A stretch of 64,000 nt of DNA. It comes from Saccopteryx bilineata (taxonomy: Eukaryota; Chordata; Mammalia; Chiroptera; Emballonuridae). The notes beneath the pieces were generated by a model. That model saw only the letters and a list, made by a program, of their open reading frames with translations, made no database searches and was not told the DNA's origin. Where the stretch lies: contig NC_089490.1 of the NCBI RefSeq assembly GCF_036850765.1, forward strand, positions 99,808,074 to 99,872,073, given 5' to 3'. Numbering within the stretch: the stretch's first letter is position 1; each line of letters begins with the position of its first letter. The position numbers and the translations under genes were made by a program. This document shows, one piece after another, positions 1-12,060 of the stretch.

Positions 1-99
1 AATGTATTTGGAAAAGCTGCACTGAGGCCAAGTTGCCCTGAAATCTACAGGTGTAGATGAAAGTTGAGTCACAGAATCACAAGCTCAGGACTCATCACT

Positions 100-300
100 G
101 CCTAAGAGACATGAGCAATAGTAATCATAACATAGGCACGCCAGGCATAACACAACTATGTGCCAACCCTTGGCTTAAGCACTTTCCGTATATTCTAATC
201 ATCTCATCTTCGCAACAACCTGAATGTCCCCATTTTAAAGAGGATACAATGGAGCCTCATTAGTGGTAGAGCTACTATTCAAATCTAATTAATCTGGCTC
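100..300 (-). mobile_element. MIR SINE fragment (old)
   Basis: The plus strand reads like the reverse complement of a MIR core: a tract resembling 'tgtgccaacc..ttaagcactttccgtatattctaatcatctc' is followed by 'ccccattttaaagagga'. That order of motifs is the usual antisense MIR signature. It is old and diverged, so the ends are approximate. Confidence 0.6.
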
Positions 301-1090
301 CGGATGTGGTGTAGCCATGCTCTTATGTTACACCCTAATTCAATTCAATTTAACAAATAGTTTTTGAGTGATTCTCTAATGCCAGAGATTATTAAAGTCA
401 CTTGAGGACTCATCAGAGAATAAAAAAGAATAAAACATATCTTGCACACATCAAAACTTAAAAAAAAACATGCCTAGCCTAAACGTCCCCAATCTACTCT
501 GTTGTATTTTCCACATCATTGGATATGGGCAGCATGTTAAGAGCATGCTATTATAGATAAGAATGTCCAATTTTCCTACGTAAGGAAGGTTGCCTTTAGT
601 TTTTCTTCACCTATTAAAAAACAGTGATGGAGACCTCCTAAGAGGTTGTATCAAGAGGTGACAAACGATCTGATAGTAGAATAGACCCCAGATGCCATAG
701 TCCATTGTAATTCTGTTAATCCATTAGCTACTTAAAGCAAGAGTATATGTGTTATCAATGATCCCCTGTTATAGGAAGACAGTGACAAGGACTCTTTTCC
801 TAGTGACTAGAATTTCTCCACAGAAAATCTGCTTCCCTGCCCACACCTGGGGATAGATCTCTCTCTCCATTACACCATCTCCTGTACCTTTTATCTGACT
901 GCACTTTTGCTCCAGCAATGACTTCAGTTTTCTATTGGAATAGTAGCTTGGTGGCTCAAGGGCAAGTCTTTAACTTTTTGGTCCTCCCCTGTTAATGTCT
1001 GAAATCTCTTTTTTTTTCCAAGTTATCATAAGTTAGGTCAACCATTGATCCTTTCAAAAAGCCTGGTCTCTTTCATACCCAGAGATTACT
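301..1090. other. No recognised feature
   Basis: This is AT-rich sequence with no open frame longer than chance and no repeat that I recognise with confidence. Confidence 0.5.
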
Positions 1091-1240
1091 GTTCATTTCT
1101 TCCTTTAGGTCCCACTGTAACTTTTATTCAACTTATTTTTTCTTCCCCTATGAACTTGTACAGGGTGCTCTTTTGATCCATGCTCCCTAGGGAAGTGACT
1201 GACACATAGTAGTTTCTTAGCATTCAATAAATTATGAAGG
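1091..1240 (+). mobile_element. Possible L2 3' end fragment
   Basis: It ends in a 'gactgacacatagtag..cattcaataaatta' pattern, which resembles the L2 3' end, where a 'cacatagtaggtgctcaataaat' type motif is usual. It is weakly preserved; a short MIR tail would look similar. Confidence 0.35.
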
Positions 1241-3534
1241 AGCTGATACAGTGCCTGTAGCATCGTAGCATCGTAGTTCTCACTAAACGGTGCCTCTTGG
1301 GTGTATGATTAAATGAATGAACAAATGAATGAACAAACATAGACGTTAGATGTTTCCATCAGGGACTAAAATGCATAAGCTGTTAGAATTTTCAGTGAAG
1401 ATCTAGTGGGTGGTATGTTTTAAAAATCAGTAGTAGAAACTGGTTCTTTCTGATGTCTAAAAGAAAAGAGAAAATTATCAGTCAACTTGAAAAGCCACCA
1501 CTTTGCATAATGATTTTATTAATGTTATGAGTGATGCTGGGCCCATTTGCTGTAAAATGACAATCATTTCACAGAAATTGCTTGGGGCCTGTTTGGGGAT
1601 GAAAAGTGCTCCTTTTCAATGTGTGCTTTCATGTGCCGTCCACAGGGGCAAGGGAGAGACAAAGAGCTAACTTGGATCCCATGTGGAAGAATCAGACCAT
1701 TATTAGGGACTCCAGCCTCTTTTCCTGAAAGCTTTGAAGCTGATGATGACAAAGGGTATATTTCCCTAAAACACAATCTACAACTGGCTGAAAGCCAAAA
1801 TGCTTCCTAAGGAGGAATCAATAAAAGCCACAGAAAGACAAAAGGAAGAAGTCGCAGTCACAGTGGAACAAAGCCCACCTGGATAACATTACCAGCTGCA
1901 CATGGGGCCACAAGAAACAGGAAAAGGTGACCACTATTGTGAAGGGAAATTGTAAGCCAAGTACAGTTGCAGTCATAATGAACCCCAGAAAACTTTTCCT
2001 TTGCTTTTCTAGCACCTTATCTCTAACTCACGGGCCTTGCCTTTAGAAATCAGTGTCTTTTTTTTTTTTTTTACTCTTTACCTAACTTGGCTACCTGACT
2101 CTCCATTTTGCAATTCCCAACCTGACCTCTGACTCCAGCCCCCAGCCAGTGCTGGCTAATTGGTCCTGTTCTTAGAACGCAGACCAAACACTCACCTCTC
2201 CAGCTTCGGCCCCTGGCAGGCCACCAGCTCTCCCACACTGCTCTTTCCTCCACGTAGACTTCACCTGGAGCTTGACTCCAAAGACGAGTCATTTCAGCAT
2301 TTTCTTGTCCTCAACTCCTAATTGTCTACCTTCTGTCAAAACAACAACAACAAATCATCAGGCCTGTGAAAGAAAAACTTGTCCTGAGAGGAGAATAATA
2401 ACTCCAGCCTAGGACAGGTTAAAGAAGGTAGCAGGGGAAGTAAGAGATATCAAAACAGTATTTAATTAATTTATATAATTTTAAATTATACTTTTCCTTA
2501 AAATAGACTTAAAGTCATTTTCAGATACAATATATATACATATATATAACAAGGTCAGAAAAGCAGGCAAAGAAAAGTCAGGTTAGAATACCTAGATCAA
2601 ATTGTTGATCAAAATGGTGTACACAATGTAAATTATAAAGTCTGATCAACTTGCCAGAGGGTAACTACAAATCTGGCCTTCCCCGTATCCTATCCAAGTT
2701 TTTATTTTACTATTTTTACTTTAATTTATGTCATAGAAATTTCTTATCTTATTGTACCATTGCCATAACAAATATTGCAGAGAGACCCATGTGTTCCGTC
2801 TTATTGTGCTACTGGCGTGGATCTCAACTTTTTCTGCCTTCTTTCTATTTCTTCATTACCTATGGGACAACAGGAAAGAGATTGACCAGGATAATCCTCG
2901 CCAGTGGTAGGAAGGTAATATTCAGTTTGAGCCTGACTTAAACTCTCCAAGACTGCATAAGCCCCAATGCTGGAGTCTTCTCTAGTCTCTTCTCTGTCCC
3001 TTCTCCTTTCCATTACCATGGCAACCCATGTAATTAAATAGAAGAAAGTCCAGGAAACTATCTTTGTGATTCCAAGGTTTACAATGCCACCAATTATGTT
3101 CAGCTTTGTGTTTTGAACATCTCAAATCATGTACAGTTTATAGATCCGTGGGAGTGTTTACCTCTGAGGAACAAAATAAGAATAAAAAAACAGTTGAGAC
3201 TACAGAGAGAACAAAGGTAGGAGCAGAAAAATATAATAAAAATCTGGCATCTGGCATGACTCTGCTTTGAGGAAATAGTGCCAAGTACCTGCAGATGCTG
3301 GCACGGGGGGGGGGGGGGGGTAGAGGGTGAAGGGGGATGAGGTGGTTGTTACTGAGCTTCCAAACGATTATTGAGATTCCACAAGATTTTAATGCTCTAG
3401 CGTTTACTTAATGTTCTCCTATGGTTAAACATGTTGGTGATTGCCAACTTCCTGTTCTTATAAATACATCAACAGAAGACATCTTTACTCATAAAGCGTT
3501 TTTCACATTAAGATCTTTGAGAGAGATTCATGGT
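1241..3534. other. No recognised gene; poly-T and poly-G runs
   Basis: Short open frames on both strands (60-96 codons) lack any recognisable domain and look like chance. A T run lies at about 2059-2072, and a run of 16 G lies at 3305-3320. The segment around 2510-2560 is a short TA-rich simple repeat. Confidence 0.5.
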
Positions 3535-3785
3535 GGAATGAGGAACTTCAGCTCTGAATTCAGATGTCCCGTTTATCACCTCATCTCCTCCCTTCCCTAG
3601 CTGTGTAGCTGTAAAGCAACTTCTCTCTGTCACAAGTTTCTTCTTTGACAAAATTAGGATGATGTTAGCAGCTAAAGCTATGGGGTAGGTTATGAAATTT
3701 AGTTAACATAATATCCAGAAAGGGCTTATGAGAGTGTCTGACACATAGCAAATGTTCTATAAATACTATTAACATTTTCTACTTA
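3535..3785 (+). mobile_element. MIR SINE (old)
   Basis: Sense-strand MIR features occur in order: an 'agctgtgtagctgtaaagcaacttctctctg' like segment, a degraded 'ttcttctttgacaaaatt' in the place of the 'tcatctgtaaaatgg' motif, and 'gtgtctgacacatagcaaatgttctataaat' at the 3' end. Confidence 0.65.
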
Positions 3786-3884
3786 TGGAGGTTAAACCGT
3801 GAGCTTCCAATTGTCTGTGAACACCCAAGTGCAAGTACTAAGCTTGATGCTATCAGTGCCTCCAGATCCTAGAACAGTGCCTGG

Positions 3885-4012
3885 TGGGTAGTAAATCTGC
3901 AGGTAAGCTCCACGAAGGCAGGGTGTGTGTTGTTGACAGCTAAATATCCACAGCCTATAACAGCACCTGGCACTCAATTAGCACTCATTATATTTTTGAT
4001 GAATGTCTAAGA
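3885..4012 (+). mobile_element. L2 3' end fragment
   Basis: It contains 'taagctccacgaaggcaggg', then 'cacagcctataacagcacctggcactcaatta' and a 'gatgaatg' tail. This is the standard order of motifs at the 3' end of mammalian L2. Confidence 0.65.
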
Positions 4013-4429
4013 ATTTATAGAGCTAAAAGGAACTCATTTGAAGCCCATTTGGACCTGAGCAGGAAATAGTCCATTCACTGTATTTGCTATTGTTACCTGC
4101 AATGGTTGGTGCAGGAAACTGAGGATGGGCAAGTATTAAGGGTACATGTGTGTGGCAGGGGCACGGAGGAAGGGAGGGTGCAAGCTGGAGACTCTGGGAG
4201 GAGGCAGCACATGCGCAGAAGAGAAGGGACTGCAAGCTGGCATTGGGAAGCAGAGTGAGATCCCAGGACGGTGGGGGTGGGCAGGGAGGAGCGGTAAGGA
4301 TAAAGTCAGGTTAAAGGTGCCAAGAAAGTAGACTTTGCCTCTTTCCTCTAAAGCAGCCATAAAAGGAATAATTCTCCAGAACAGATACTGAATGGTCAAG
4401 CTGTGGAAAGAATTCATTAGGTAGTGTCT
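4013..4429. other. No recognised feature; G/A-rich tract
   Basis: The plus strand is rich in G and A between about 4150 and 4300. Overlapping open frames of 61-93 codons on both strands reflect this composition and carry no known domain. Confidence 0.5.
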
Positions 4430-4690
4430 ATTAAAATGAGGGAGTGTGACACAGTGGGAAAAAAATGGTGTGGGGAGTGGTGAGAGAAAATAGACTTGAT
4501 GTATAATTCTGCCTGTGCCATTTGTCCATACATGGCTCGAAGCTGAGCCTCAGTTTCTTGATCTGCAAAATAGGCCAAATCCACCTCACCCTTACAGGGT
4601 TGGGGTGAGGGTTAAACTTCCAGTGAGACAGGAAGCTTGAAGCTCTACAGTACATATAGCGCTGGGCATCTAGTGGGTTCTTAAATGGTA
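4430..4690 (+). mobile_element. MIR SINE (old)
   Basis: The sense order is preserved: 'gcctcagtttcttgatctgcaaaatagg', then 'cacccttacagggttggggtgagggttaaac', then 'gcgctgggcatctagtgggt'. These match the conserved middle and 3' parts of MIR. Confidence 0.75.
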
Positions 4691-4789
4691 ACTAGAGTAT
4701 AAAAATTAATCACAGTAATCAGGCCTCACAATAAAAACCGACATAGGGCTTATCAAACGAAGTCTCTCCACCGCATGAAAGAAACATGA

Positions 4790-5275
4790 GAACAAGCCCA
4801 AATTAGCTTCCTGTATTCCAGCAGCAAGTGGAGGAGACTGCCGAAGGTCATAGCCGCCATCTCACAGAGAAAGAAAATGACATGGAACCCCAAGTCCCCG
4901 CTCATCGGCAGTGAATGCCCACCTAATTAAGCAGCTTAAACATTCACTTGTTGTGATGAAAAAGCCCCCCCCTCCCCCGTGCAGCTGAGCTAGGCTGCCT
5001 TCTCTGCTTCCTCATCCAGAGCCTGTCTGTTAAATCACCCTGCCTTTCCCTTCCACATTCAGGAAATAATTGGCAGTTGTTTAATGCCAAATTTACATTT
5101 GTTTTGCATGGGAACAAAATTTGCTTGCAAACAGCTATGTGTGTGAGCAAATGGGCATTTGTGCTGGTAAATAAAATAGACATGCAGTTTTCTAGTTTGC
5201 AGATGTATTATTCAACAAAACGAGAAGCAATGGCCTTTAATTTTCAGTTATTCTTAAATACTTAAGCACAAACTG
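4790..5275. other. Possible conserved non-coding element
   Basis: This stretch holds no repeat that I recognise. It contains several homeodomain-like TAAT/ATTA words (for example 'cctaattaagc' near 4923) and low-degeneracy text of the kind seen in vertebrate enhancers. The open frames on both strands lack any known domain. The call rests on impression alone and needs a cross-species alignment. Confidence 0.2.
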
Positions 5276-5436
5276 GAGCAAAAAAAAAAAAGGCCCCCCT
5301 TTCTTTTTTGTCATTTGTGCCCGTTCCTGAGGTTTTCACATCTGTCCCAGATGCATATTTATCAGAACAGACCAGATTTTCAGAATTTTTGGAATACATG
5401 TCCTCAATGAAGCAATTTATGGAGTTAACAAATATT

Positions 5437-5850
5437 TGCTAAGTACCTACAACAGACTGGTTTGTAGGGACTCAGAGGTGAATCCATGGTGCCTGGCTTT
5501 GGGGAATCTGGCAAGTCATGGAGATTGATATGTAAATGAATGTGACCATAAAACAAAAGGATCACCCTAAGAGAGCTCTAGGTAACAGGTTGGAGTGCAA
5601 AAGAAAAAGAGAATAATTACTTCTGCCTGCACAGTTGGAAGAGATGATATTTGATTTTAGCAGTGAAAGCAAAACAAAATAGAAATAGTTTTCCAGGCGA
5701 ATGGATAAACCTTGGAGATATGAGGATCCAGAATTCTTCAAGGGCTTTCAGTGAGGGGGTACAATGTGCCTGAAGAGGGGTAGTGTGAGGACAGGAAGTT
5801 GCATTTTGAGATCCTTGAATGCCATGTTAAGAATCTGGACTTTATTATTG
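5437..5850 (+). mobile_element. Old interspersed repeat, family not named
   Basis: Motifs in order resemble a repeat also present at 17955-18600 and at 37078-37160 plus 37690-37850: 'aaatatttgctaagtacctac', a middle part ending 'gtgcctgaagaggggtag', and 'atgccatgttaagaatctggactttatt'. The three copies share this order, so they are one old family. I do not name it. Confidence 0.5.
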
Positions 5851-5857
5851 CTTCTCT

Positions 5858-6310
5858 TACTTTAATATGCACATGAATTACTTGGGCTTCTTATTAAACG
5901 TTGACTTTGCTTCAGTAAATTTGGGGTGGAGCCAGACAGGCTACATTTATGATAAACCATGTGCTTTTTCTGATAAGTGGTGTGTTGATAAATATTTGAC
6001 AACTGGCTCTGGAGCCAGGAGTCAGAAGGGAATTTGCCAATTCCCATGGTGTAAATATCACTCTCCCACCCCACCCCCCACCATGGCCTATTTCAGGCCA
6101 TTTTATCTACTGGATGTCAATAAATACTAGTTGGAAAGAGATGTCTACAATTGGCTCTTTCAAGCCTCTGCAAGCTGGCCCAGGATACCAATGTCTCCTA
6201 GGTGGTCCCAATGCTGTTGGTCCGAGGACCCCACTTGGTATATAGGAAGGCTCTAGTACAGTGGTTCTCAACCTTAGCTACATATGAGAATTGAGAGGTT
6301 TTTTTCCTTA
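5858..6310 (+). mobile_element. MER5-like hAT relics (two pieces)
   Basis: The segment 5865-5980 ('tgcacatgaattacttgggcttcttatt ... ggggtggagccagacaggc') and 6190-6245 ('tcctaggtggtcccaatgctgttggtccgaggacc') read as the two ends of a MER5-type non-autonomous hAT element. A separate start, 'cagtggttctcaacctta' at 6259, looks like the terminus of a second copy. Confidence 0.55.
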
Positions 6311-8339
6311 AGTCAAGAAAGAGAAATGAAGAAAACAAACTGCCCCCAAACTTAATTCATATGTCAGTAAGTATTTTAAGACATAATACAAAAGTGGTCA
6401 AATTGCTCTAATTTTCTCCTCTCCATTTCTGTTCCTTTCTTGTTTCCACTCCCTCACTCCACATGCCTAGGGCTCTTATCCAGATCCTCAATTTGCTGAT
6501 AAATATTGGTTTTCCTTCTTTCTCTAACAGCTCATCAATTCTATTTTTCTTAAACCTTTTTCTATTTCCAGTCCCCCTAAGGAAAAAAGAAAACATTTAT
6601 TTCTTTACTGTAGATTCTATTTGGGCATTGGCCAGATATGTAACAACCTACTCTGTTTTAATAGGTTTTATTGTAATTTAGATAGTGTAAGGCCCACAGA
6701 TCAGGAGATAACTGTCCTTGGAAAGATATTTTATTATAATCACAGTTCCCAAGAGAGGGAGGACCCATTACTACCATGCTACAGGGAAGCTGCATGGGAA
6801 AGTAGCAGGGTTGGTCACAAGGTGCAGAGGGGAGAACTGCGGGCAAGAGGCTAATTGTGGGAAGGAAAAGGCAAGGGAGGTTAAGCAGGCTTGGGACTGG
6901 CTAGTTTGAATAATGTCAGTGGTCCCTGGAGCATAGTCACTGTCCCTGCTTATCAGGAACCTGTCCCTGGGATGATTAGAGCTAGTAGATAGTGTGAAAG
7001 CTCAACAAGGAAGGTGACTGGGGTTACGGATTCTGGGTTGGTTGGTTTGTATTTGAAAAGCATGCCCCCAGGAGGAGGACTTCACTGGAGGAGGATGTCA
7101 AGGCAAGGTGCCTCAGGCATGTTATCAGGTTGTCCAGAATACAGTGCATCCAGGAAATACCTGTACAATGGATGCTAAAACATCAAGTTAGCTTACAAAA
7201 GCTACAAATATGGTTAATATACTCATAATTAGATAAAATATTTAGAGCTTTTTTTTGCCTTTCCTTGGAATAGTTGAATTTTAAGAGTTGATACCCATTA
7301 ACCAAATGATTCTCTAGGGGTTAGAATTATTTAATATGTCATTATCAGCATTTATCCTGTTATTACATTCAACAGAACTCTGCACATCTGCTACTGCCAG
7401 GTTAACGGTAAGCACTGGAGATGGGGAAGGTGTGCCAGCAAGAAGAAGGGATGGAAGAAGAATGACTACAACACAGTTCCGGTCATCCTGCATTTTGTTA
7501 CCTCACAGGGAGGCCAACATGCAAACAGCTACCTGGCAAATAAGGCAGAATAAATTGAAGCTTAGACAAAATAGAGGAAAGAAGATTTAACAGGTAATCC
7601 CTGTGAGGTGGCGATTGTCATCGCTGATAGTCGTGTGGAAGACAATTAAAAGTGGAAATCACTCACAAGCCCCAGAAATGCAGATTTTCTGTGGTGTTGA
7701 TTGAAAGGAGGATAATTTTCTCAGCATACCAGCAGTCCAAGTAGCAGGCAGGTTGTTTTTGTTCTGAAAATTAAAGAATTTAACTTGTAATTTTGTCTAG
7801 AGAAAGGCTGCCTTCTCAGCTTGAGAGTCAGCCAGAGGGCAAGTCAAATCATTTAGAATGTATTCGTGGAAAGTAACAGAAAAACTGCCTCATAGTAGTT
7901 TAAACCGTAGAGATAAGTATTAGTTACATGCATGATGGGGGGAAAAAATGGCCACAGTTCTTGGTAACTTCTCCCATCAAGAGGCTGAGCCTATTTTCAT
8001 CTCTTGAGTCTTGACTGCCCCGCCTCTTTCTTGAGCTAAGAAAACGCAGCAGAGGCAAAGTGGAAACATTTTAAGACTAGGCTTTAAGAGACCTTGTACA
8101 CTTCCATTTTTACTCTTGAACTCTAGTTAATCACCCCTTCATAAGCCTGGACTAACTTACTGGAGGATGACAGACCATGTGGAATAGAAATGGGCCATCC
8201 CAGATGTATACCCACTCTTCCCTCCTCTGTACACCAACCAACTCTCAACTGGCCTAGCTGTTGACTACAGATGTATAAGTCAGACCAGCTGACTCCAGAA
8301 GACCCAATCAGTTGAACCCAGCTCAAATGGCCATGTGTA
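6311..8339. other. No recognised feature
   Basis: The open frames here (60-84 codons) have no known domain. No repeat was identified with confidence. Confidence 0.5.
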
Positions 8340-8351
8340 GAATCTTGAGCT

Positions 8352-8700
8352 GGCCCTGGCCAGTTTGCTCACTGGATAGAGCGTCATCCCAGAGTATGGA
8401 CATCCCAGGTTCAATTCCCAATTAGGGCACACAAGGGAAGTGACCATCTGCTCCTCTTTTCTCCCTTGTTGCTCCCCCTTCTCCTTTTCCTCTCCATCAG
8501 CCAGTGGCTCAGTTGGTTTGAGCATGACCCCAGGGTACTGAGGATAGCTCAGTTGGTCCAATTGCATCAGCCTCTGGCACTAAAAATAGCTCAGTTGATT
8601 CAAGCATCAGCTCCAGATGGGGGTTGCCGGATGGATCCTGGTCAGGGCACATGCAGGAGTCTGTCTCACTATCTCTCCTCCTCTCATTTAAAAAAAAAAA
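8352..8700 (+). mobile_element. Bat tRNA-derived SINE (VES-related), with target duplications
   Basis: It begins 'ggccctggccagtttgctcac' and has a box B-like 'ggttcaattcccaattagggc', which marks a tRNA-derived, pol III-type head. It continues through a C/T-rich body to 'gatggatcctggtcagggcacatgcaggagtctgtct' and an A tail. It is flanked by near-matching repeats GAATCTTGAGCT (8340-8351) and GAATTCTGAGCT (8701-8712), as expected from L1-driven retroposition. A 151-codon open frame crossing it is coincidental. Confidence 0.9.
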
Positions 8701-8712
8701 GAATTCTGAGCT

Positions 8713-10139
8713 ATATAAATGGTTTTTGTTTTAAGCTATTAAGTTTGGGGATGGTCTGTTACTCAGCAAGAACTAGCAGATACAACATCTTCATGATGTC
8801 ATCAGGAAGTAGGATCCTTATGCCTTTCTTTGCTGCCATCAACAGTGTGTTATTAGCCATAGCTTCCATTATGGCTAAGGGATGGCCACTGCAGTTCCAG
8901 ACTCATATCCTTACCCAATAGCATTACAAGTATGAAAGAAGGAAAAGAGGCAAAAAAAAAAAAAAATTAAAAGGCATCTCTGACAGTTCTAGCTTTTACC
9001 AGGAGTGTAAGCTCCCTCAGACAGATCTTAGCTGACTTCACCTTGTGTCTCACTGGCTGTGACTGATACACATGGTCTCCCCAGACAATCCTTGGCACAA
9101 GATAGTGAAATAGTGTATATAAAATCATTGCATATTTATAAGATATTAGGATTATCAGTACTTCTTTTATTTATTTTTTCCTGTTTTTTTGCCTTTCCTT
9201 ACCTCTGGTAGTTGCTCTTAATTCACCAGTTTCCTAGACAAGATCAAGTTTAGTCTAGAAAACAATCACAGGATAAGTGAGTTTTGAAGGAGGAAAGAGA
9301 TGTTGTTTAATAAATTGGTTATCAGTGAGAGGAAGGCCTTCTGAAGGTAAAGGGAGAGAAAAATGAGCTCTGAGAATGTACACAATATAAGCAAATTAAT
9401 CCTAAAATAAGAAAAATTTGCATTTACTGAAAGTCAACAGAGAAGAGCAATAGCCAAGATGTTGAGAGAACTTAATTTAAGGTTTGGTATTGGCATATGA
9501 TTGACCTGGTATATGATTGGCATTTAATTTTAAAGTAAGAACACAGTTGCTGTTCTTAGTAAGATATAGTGCTATTAAAAAAACAACTTATAATTGGGAC
9601 TCTAATAGTTGGCATCTGAAGTGTAGTTATTATTTATAAGAAGCTGTCCAAACAAGGAGCTTCCTATCCCCTGTTGAGCAAAGTCAAATACATGGAAGAA
9701 AAGGAACCTCATCGACTCCTGTTTGGGTTGAAATAAATATTCCCCCACTAAATGCTTTTATACAATCTGCCACCCAGGAGTGACATATGGGTACTAAAGG
9801 AGATTGCATTTATAATGTAAAATTAAATGTAATTTGATTATGATTGAGAAGTAAAAAAAAAAAAAAAAAAAAAAGGCAGTTTAACTCCTGAGAGGACTTA
9901 GAGAGATCATGATTATAGGTCAATACTTGAACCACATGTAAAGGAATTTTAGATTCATTACATGCCTAACACTTGGTATGTTTTGAAGCAAGGCTAGAGA
10001 AAGGAGAAAAGGAAGAAAGGGTAGGGCAGAGGAAAGGAGAAAATACAAAAATGAATAAATGAAGAAAGTGTGGGTCTGAAAATCAAAATGAAATTTTAAG
10101 AATACAGATTTAGGCTCCACATAAGGAACAACTTAATGA
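8713..10139. other. No recognised feature; two A runs
   Basis: A runs lie at about 8952-8966 and 9853-9873. The second could be the tail of a decayed retrocopy, but I recognise no body upstream of it. Confidence 0.45.
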
Positions 10140-10325
10140 AATTTTATTCTCAGCCTCAGTGGGAATGGACTACCTAGGGACATTAAGGGATGTATGCCAC
10201 TTGAAGTACTCAAGGAAAAGGTACATAGTCACTTGCTCAAGCGTGGTGAGGAATTCTCATGTAATAGATGAGGGTTAGACAATATGGTATTTAATATCCT
10301 TTCTAACTCTGAGATGATCTGAGTT
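10140..10325 (+). mobile_element. Possible CR1/L3-type LINE 3' fragment
   Basis: The text 'gggaatggactacctaggga ... cttgaagtactcaagg ... atgagggttagacaatatgg ... cctttctaactctgagatgatctgag' resembles the end of CR1/L3 elements, in which 'cttccaactctgagattctatg' is usual. It is old and diverged. Confidence 0.4.
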
Positions 10326-11254
10326 ATAATATATACAATATTGATTTACTTAGTTACTAGGACAAGACAGACCTAGTTCACCTATGGATGGACTAACCCA
10401 TTTTATATTTTTCAAAACATCTTCTTTCTTCTATAAGAGTTATTTTTTAATGTCCTCTTTCTTCTCTGTACCAATTCTCCCTTTCCCCTATTCCATAGTG
10501 ATATGGTCACTATAAACTGGCTCCAAAGCAAGAAAGAAAAGCAATCTTATTAACTCACTGCCTTAATGTGTTAGAGACTCAACCCAGTGAATTTTCCCCA
10601 CCAGACTGATTCCCATTCTAAAGGGACCATAGGGGGAAAGCAATGCTTAGAACAAAGGAACGAATGAATCATTACTGAGGGTAGTGTTCCAGACATCAGA
10701 CATGTTGCTCTACTTGTAAAAGAGATCACCCCTCAAGGCTTGTATTGACTACTCAAACTTGAAGTAAAAAATAGAAGAATACTTGGCAGTCATATAGAAG
10801 CTGTTACTGATGAGAACTTTGAATTTGGTTGTGCAGATAGAGTAATAAAACATAGCTACCTTGCCTGCTCCTTGTTTCAGGTAAACAATTATGACTCCAT
10901 TACCCTAAACTTTAGTTAATTTGTACTTGATTTACATTTGCAGACCCAACTAATAAATAGTATAAAAAATTACCAACACGAGTGAGTCATACACCATCCA
11001 GCTTCCTGGAAAAATAACATTTATTTAGGTTCTTTGTAGATCATGTATCCTCCTAACCATTCATAAATGGCAACATTTTCTCAAACATTCATGACCACAT
11101 ATGATAAGAATACACATTTTCTCAGAAACATATGAATAAAACTCACCCCAGTGTCTTAGCCAAATCTCATCCTTTCTTGTCTGGACAGCTACAGTAACCA
11201 CTTAACTGGAGGCTTAGTCCTCAGTAATCTAATTCCCTCAGAGCCACCAGTCAC
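10326..11254. other. No recognised feature
   Basis: AT-rich sequence; nothing recognised on either strand. Confidence 0.5.
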
Positions 11255-12060
11255 CTTGCTGGAACACATCAGATCATGACACTTTGTTGCTCATAAACCT
11301 TCAGCATCTCCCAATGGCCAGCAGAATCAAGTTCAGACCCTCTACCCTGCTACACATAAAGCTATAAAAGAAATTCTATTTTCTTGACTTCCTAATTTAA
11401 AACTATTTTGCTTACTGATTATTCTATAGCTGATTTAAATTTCCCAGAAATGTCAACATCTGCCAGGTGGACTCTCATTCCTGCAGCTGCATGCAAAAAA
11501 AAAAAAATCTTTCTTAAGTCATTGGTCCTTATTGTTTTTGGAAAGTTTTAAAAGCTCTTTTTTTCTCATTTTCTACCAAATACCACCACTTTCACCTACA
11601 TGTGTACCTAATGGTGGAGCCATTCTTCACTCCTCTGCTAAAAAATAAATCATAAATGTCTCATTGCATTTAGAATAAAATACAGAAATATTAACCTCTC
11701 ACAAGAGCTTGCATGATCTATTTCCCTCCCAACTCTCCATTTCATCCCCCACAATCCGGGTTCCAACCACACTGATCTTTTCAGATCCTCAAACTCTCTG
11801 CATATTTTTCTGCTTCCGGACCTCTCCCTGACACACTGCCTCCCTAACACACGCCAGGCTATTTCTAACTCATCCGTCAAAACTCAGGTGAAACAACCCT
11901 TCTTCAGAGCCGTCTTCTCTATGACTCTTTTAGGTCTTTCTGTAGTTTTCCTTGAAGCATTTATTACAATTTAAAATTCTAAAAAAATTGTTAGATTATT
12001 TGTGTTTAACACCTCTATGAAGACAAGATTCAGAAATATATCCATTTGTAACTCTTAATA
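11255..12060 (+). mobile_element. L2 LINE fragments
   Basis: Sense L2-like text includes 'cttcagcatctcccaatggccagcagaatcaagttcaga' near 11300 and 'gcatttagaataaaatacagaaat ... gcttgcatgatctatttccc' from 11660. It is followed by 'cgtcaaaactcaggtgaaacaacccttcttcagagccgtct' and a 3' part near 12000-12050 ('acctctatgaagacaagattcag'). It is interrupted and degraded. Confidence 0.6.

Noticed and set aside
8352..8420. Functional tRNA genes at SINE heads
   Set aside because: The heads have box A/B-like words but do not fold into a complete cloverleaf by eye and are followed by SINE bodies with target duplications.
8466..8921. 151-codon plus-strand open frame
   Set aside because: It starts inside a bat SINE and crosses its A tail; it has no domain and no gene context.
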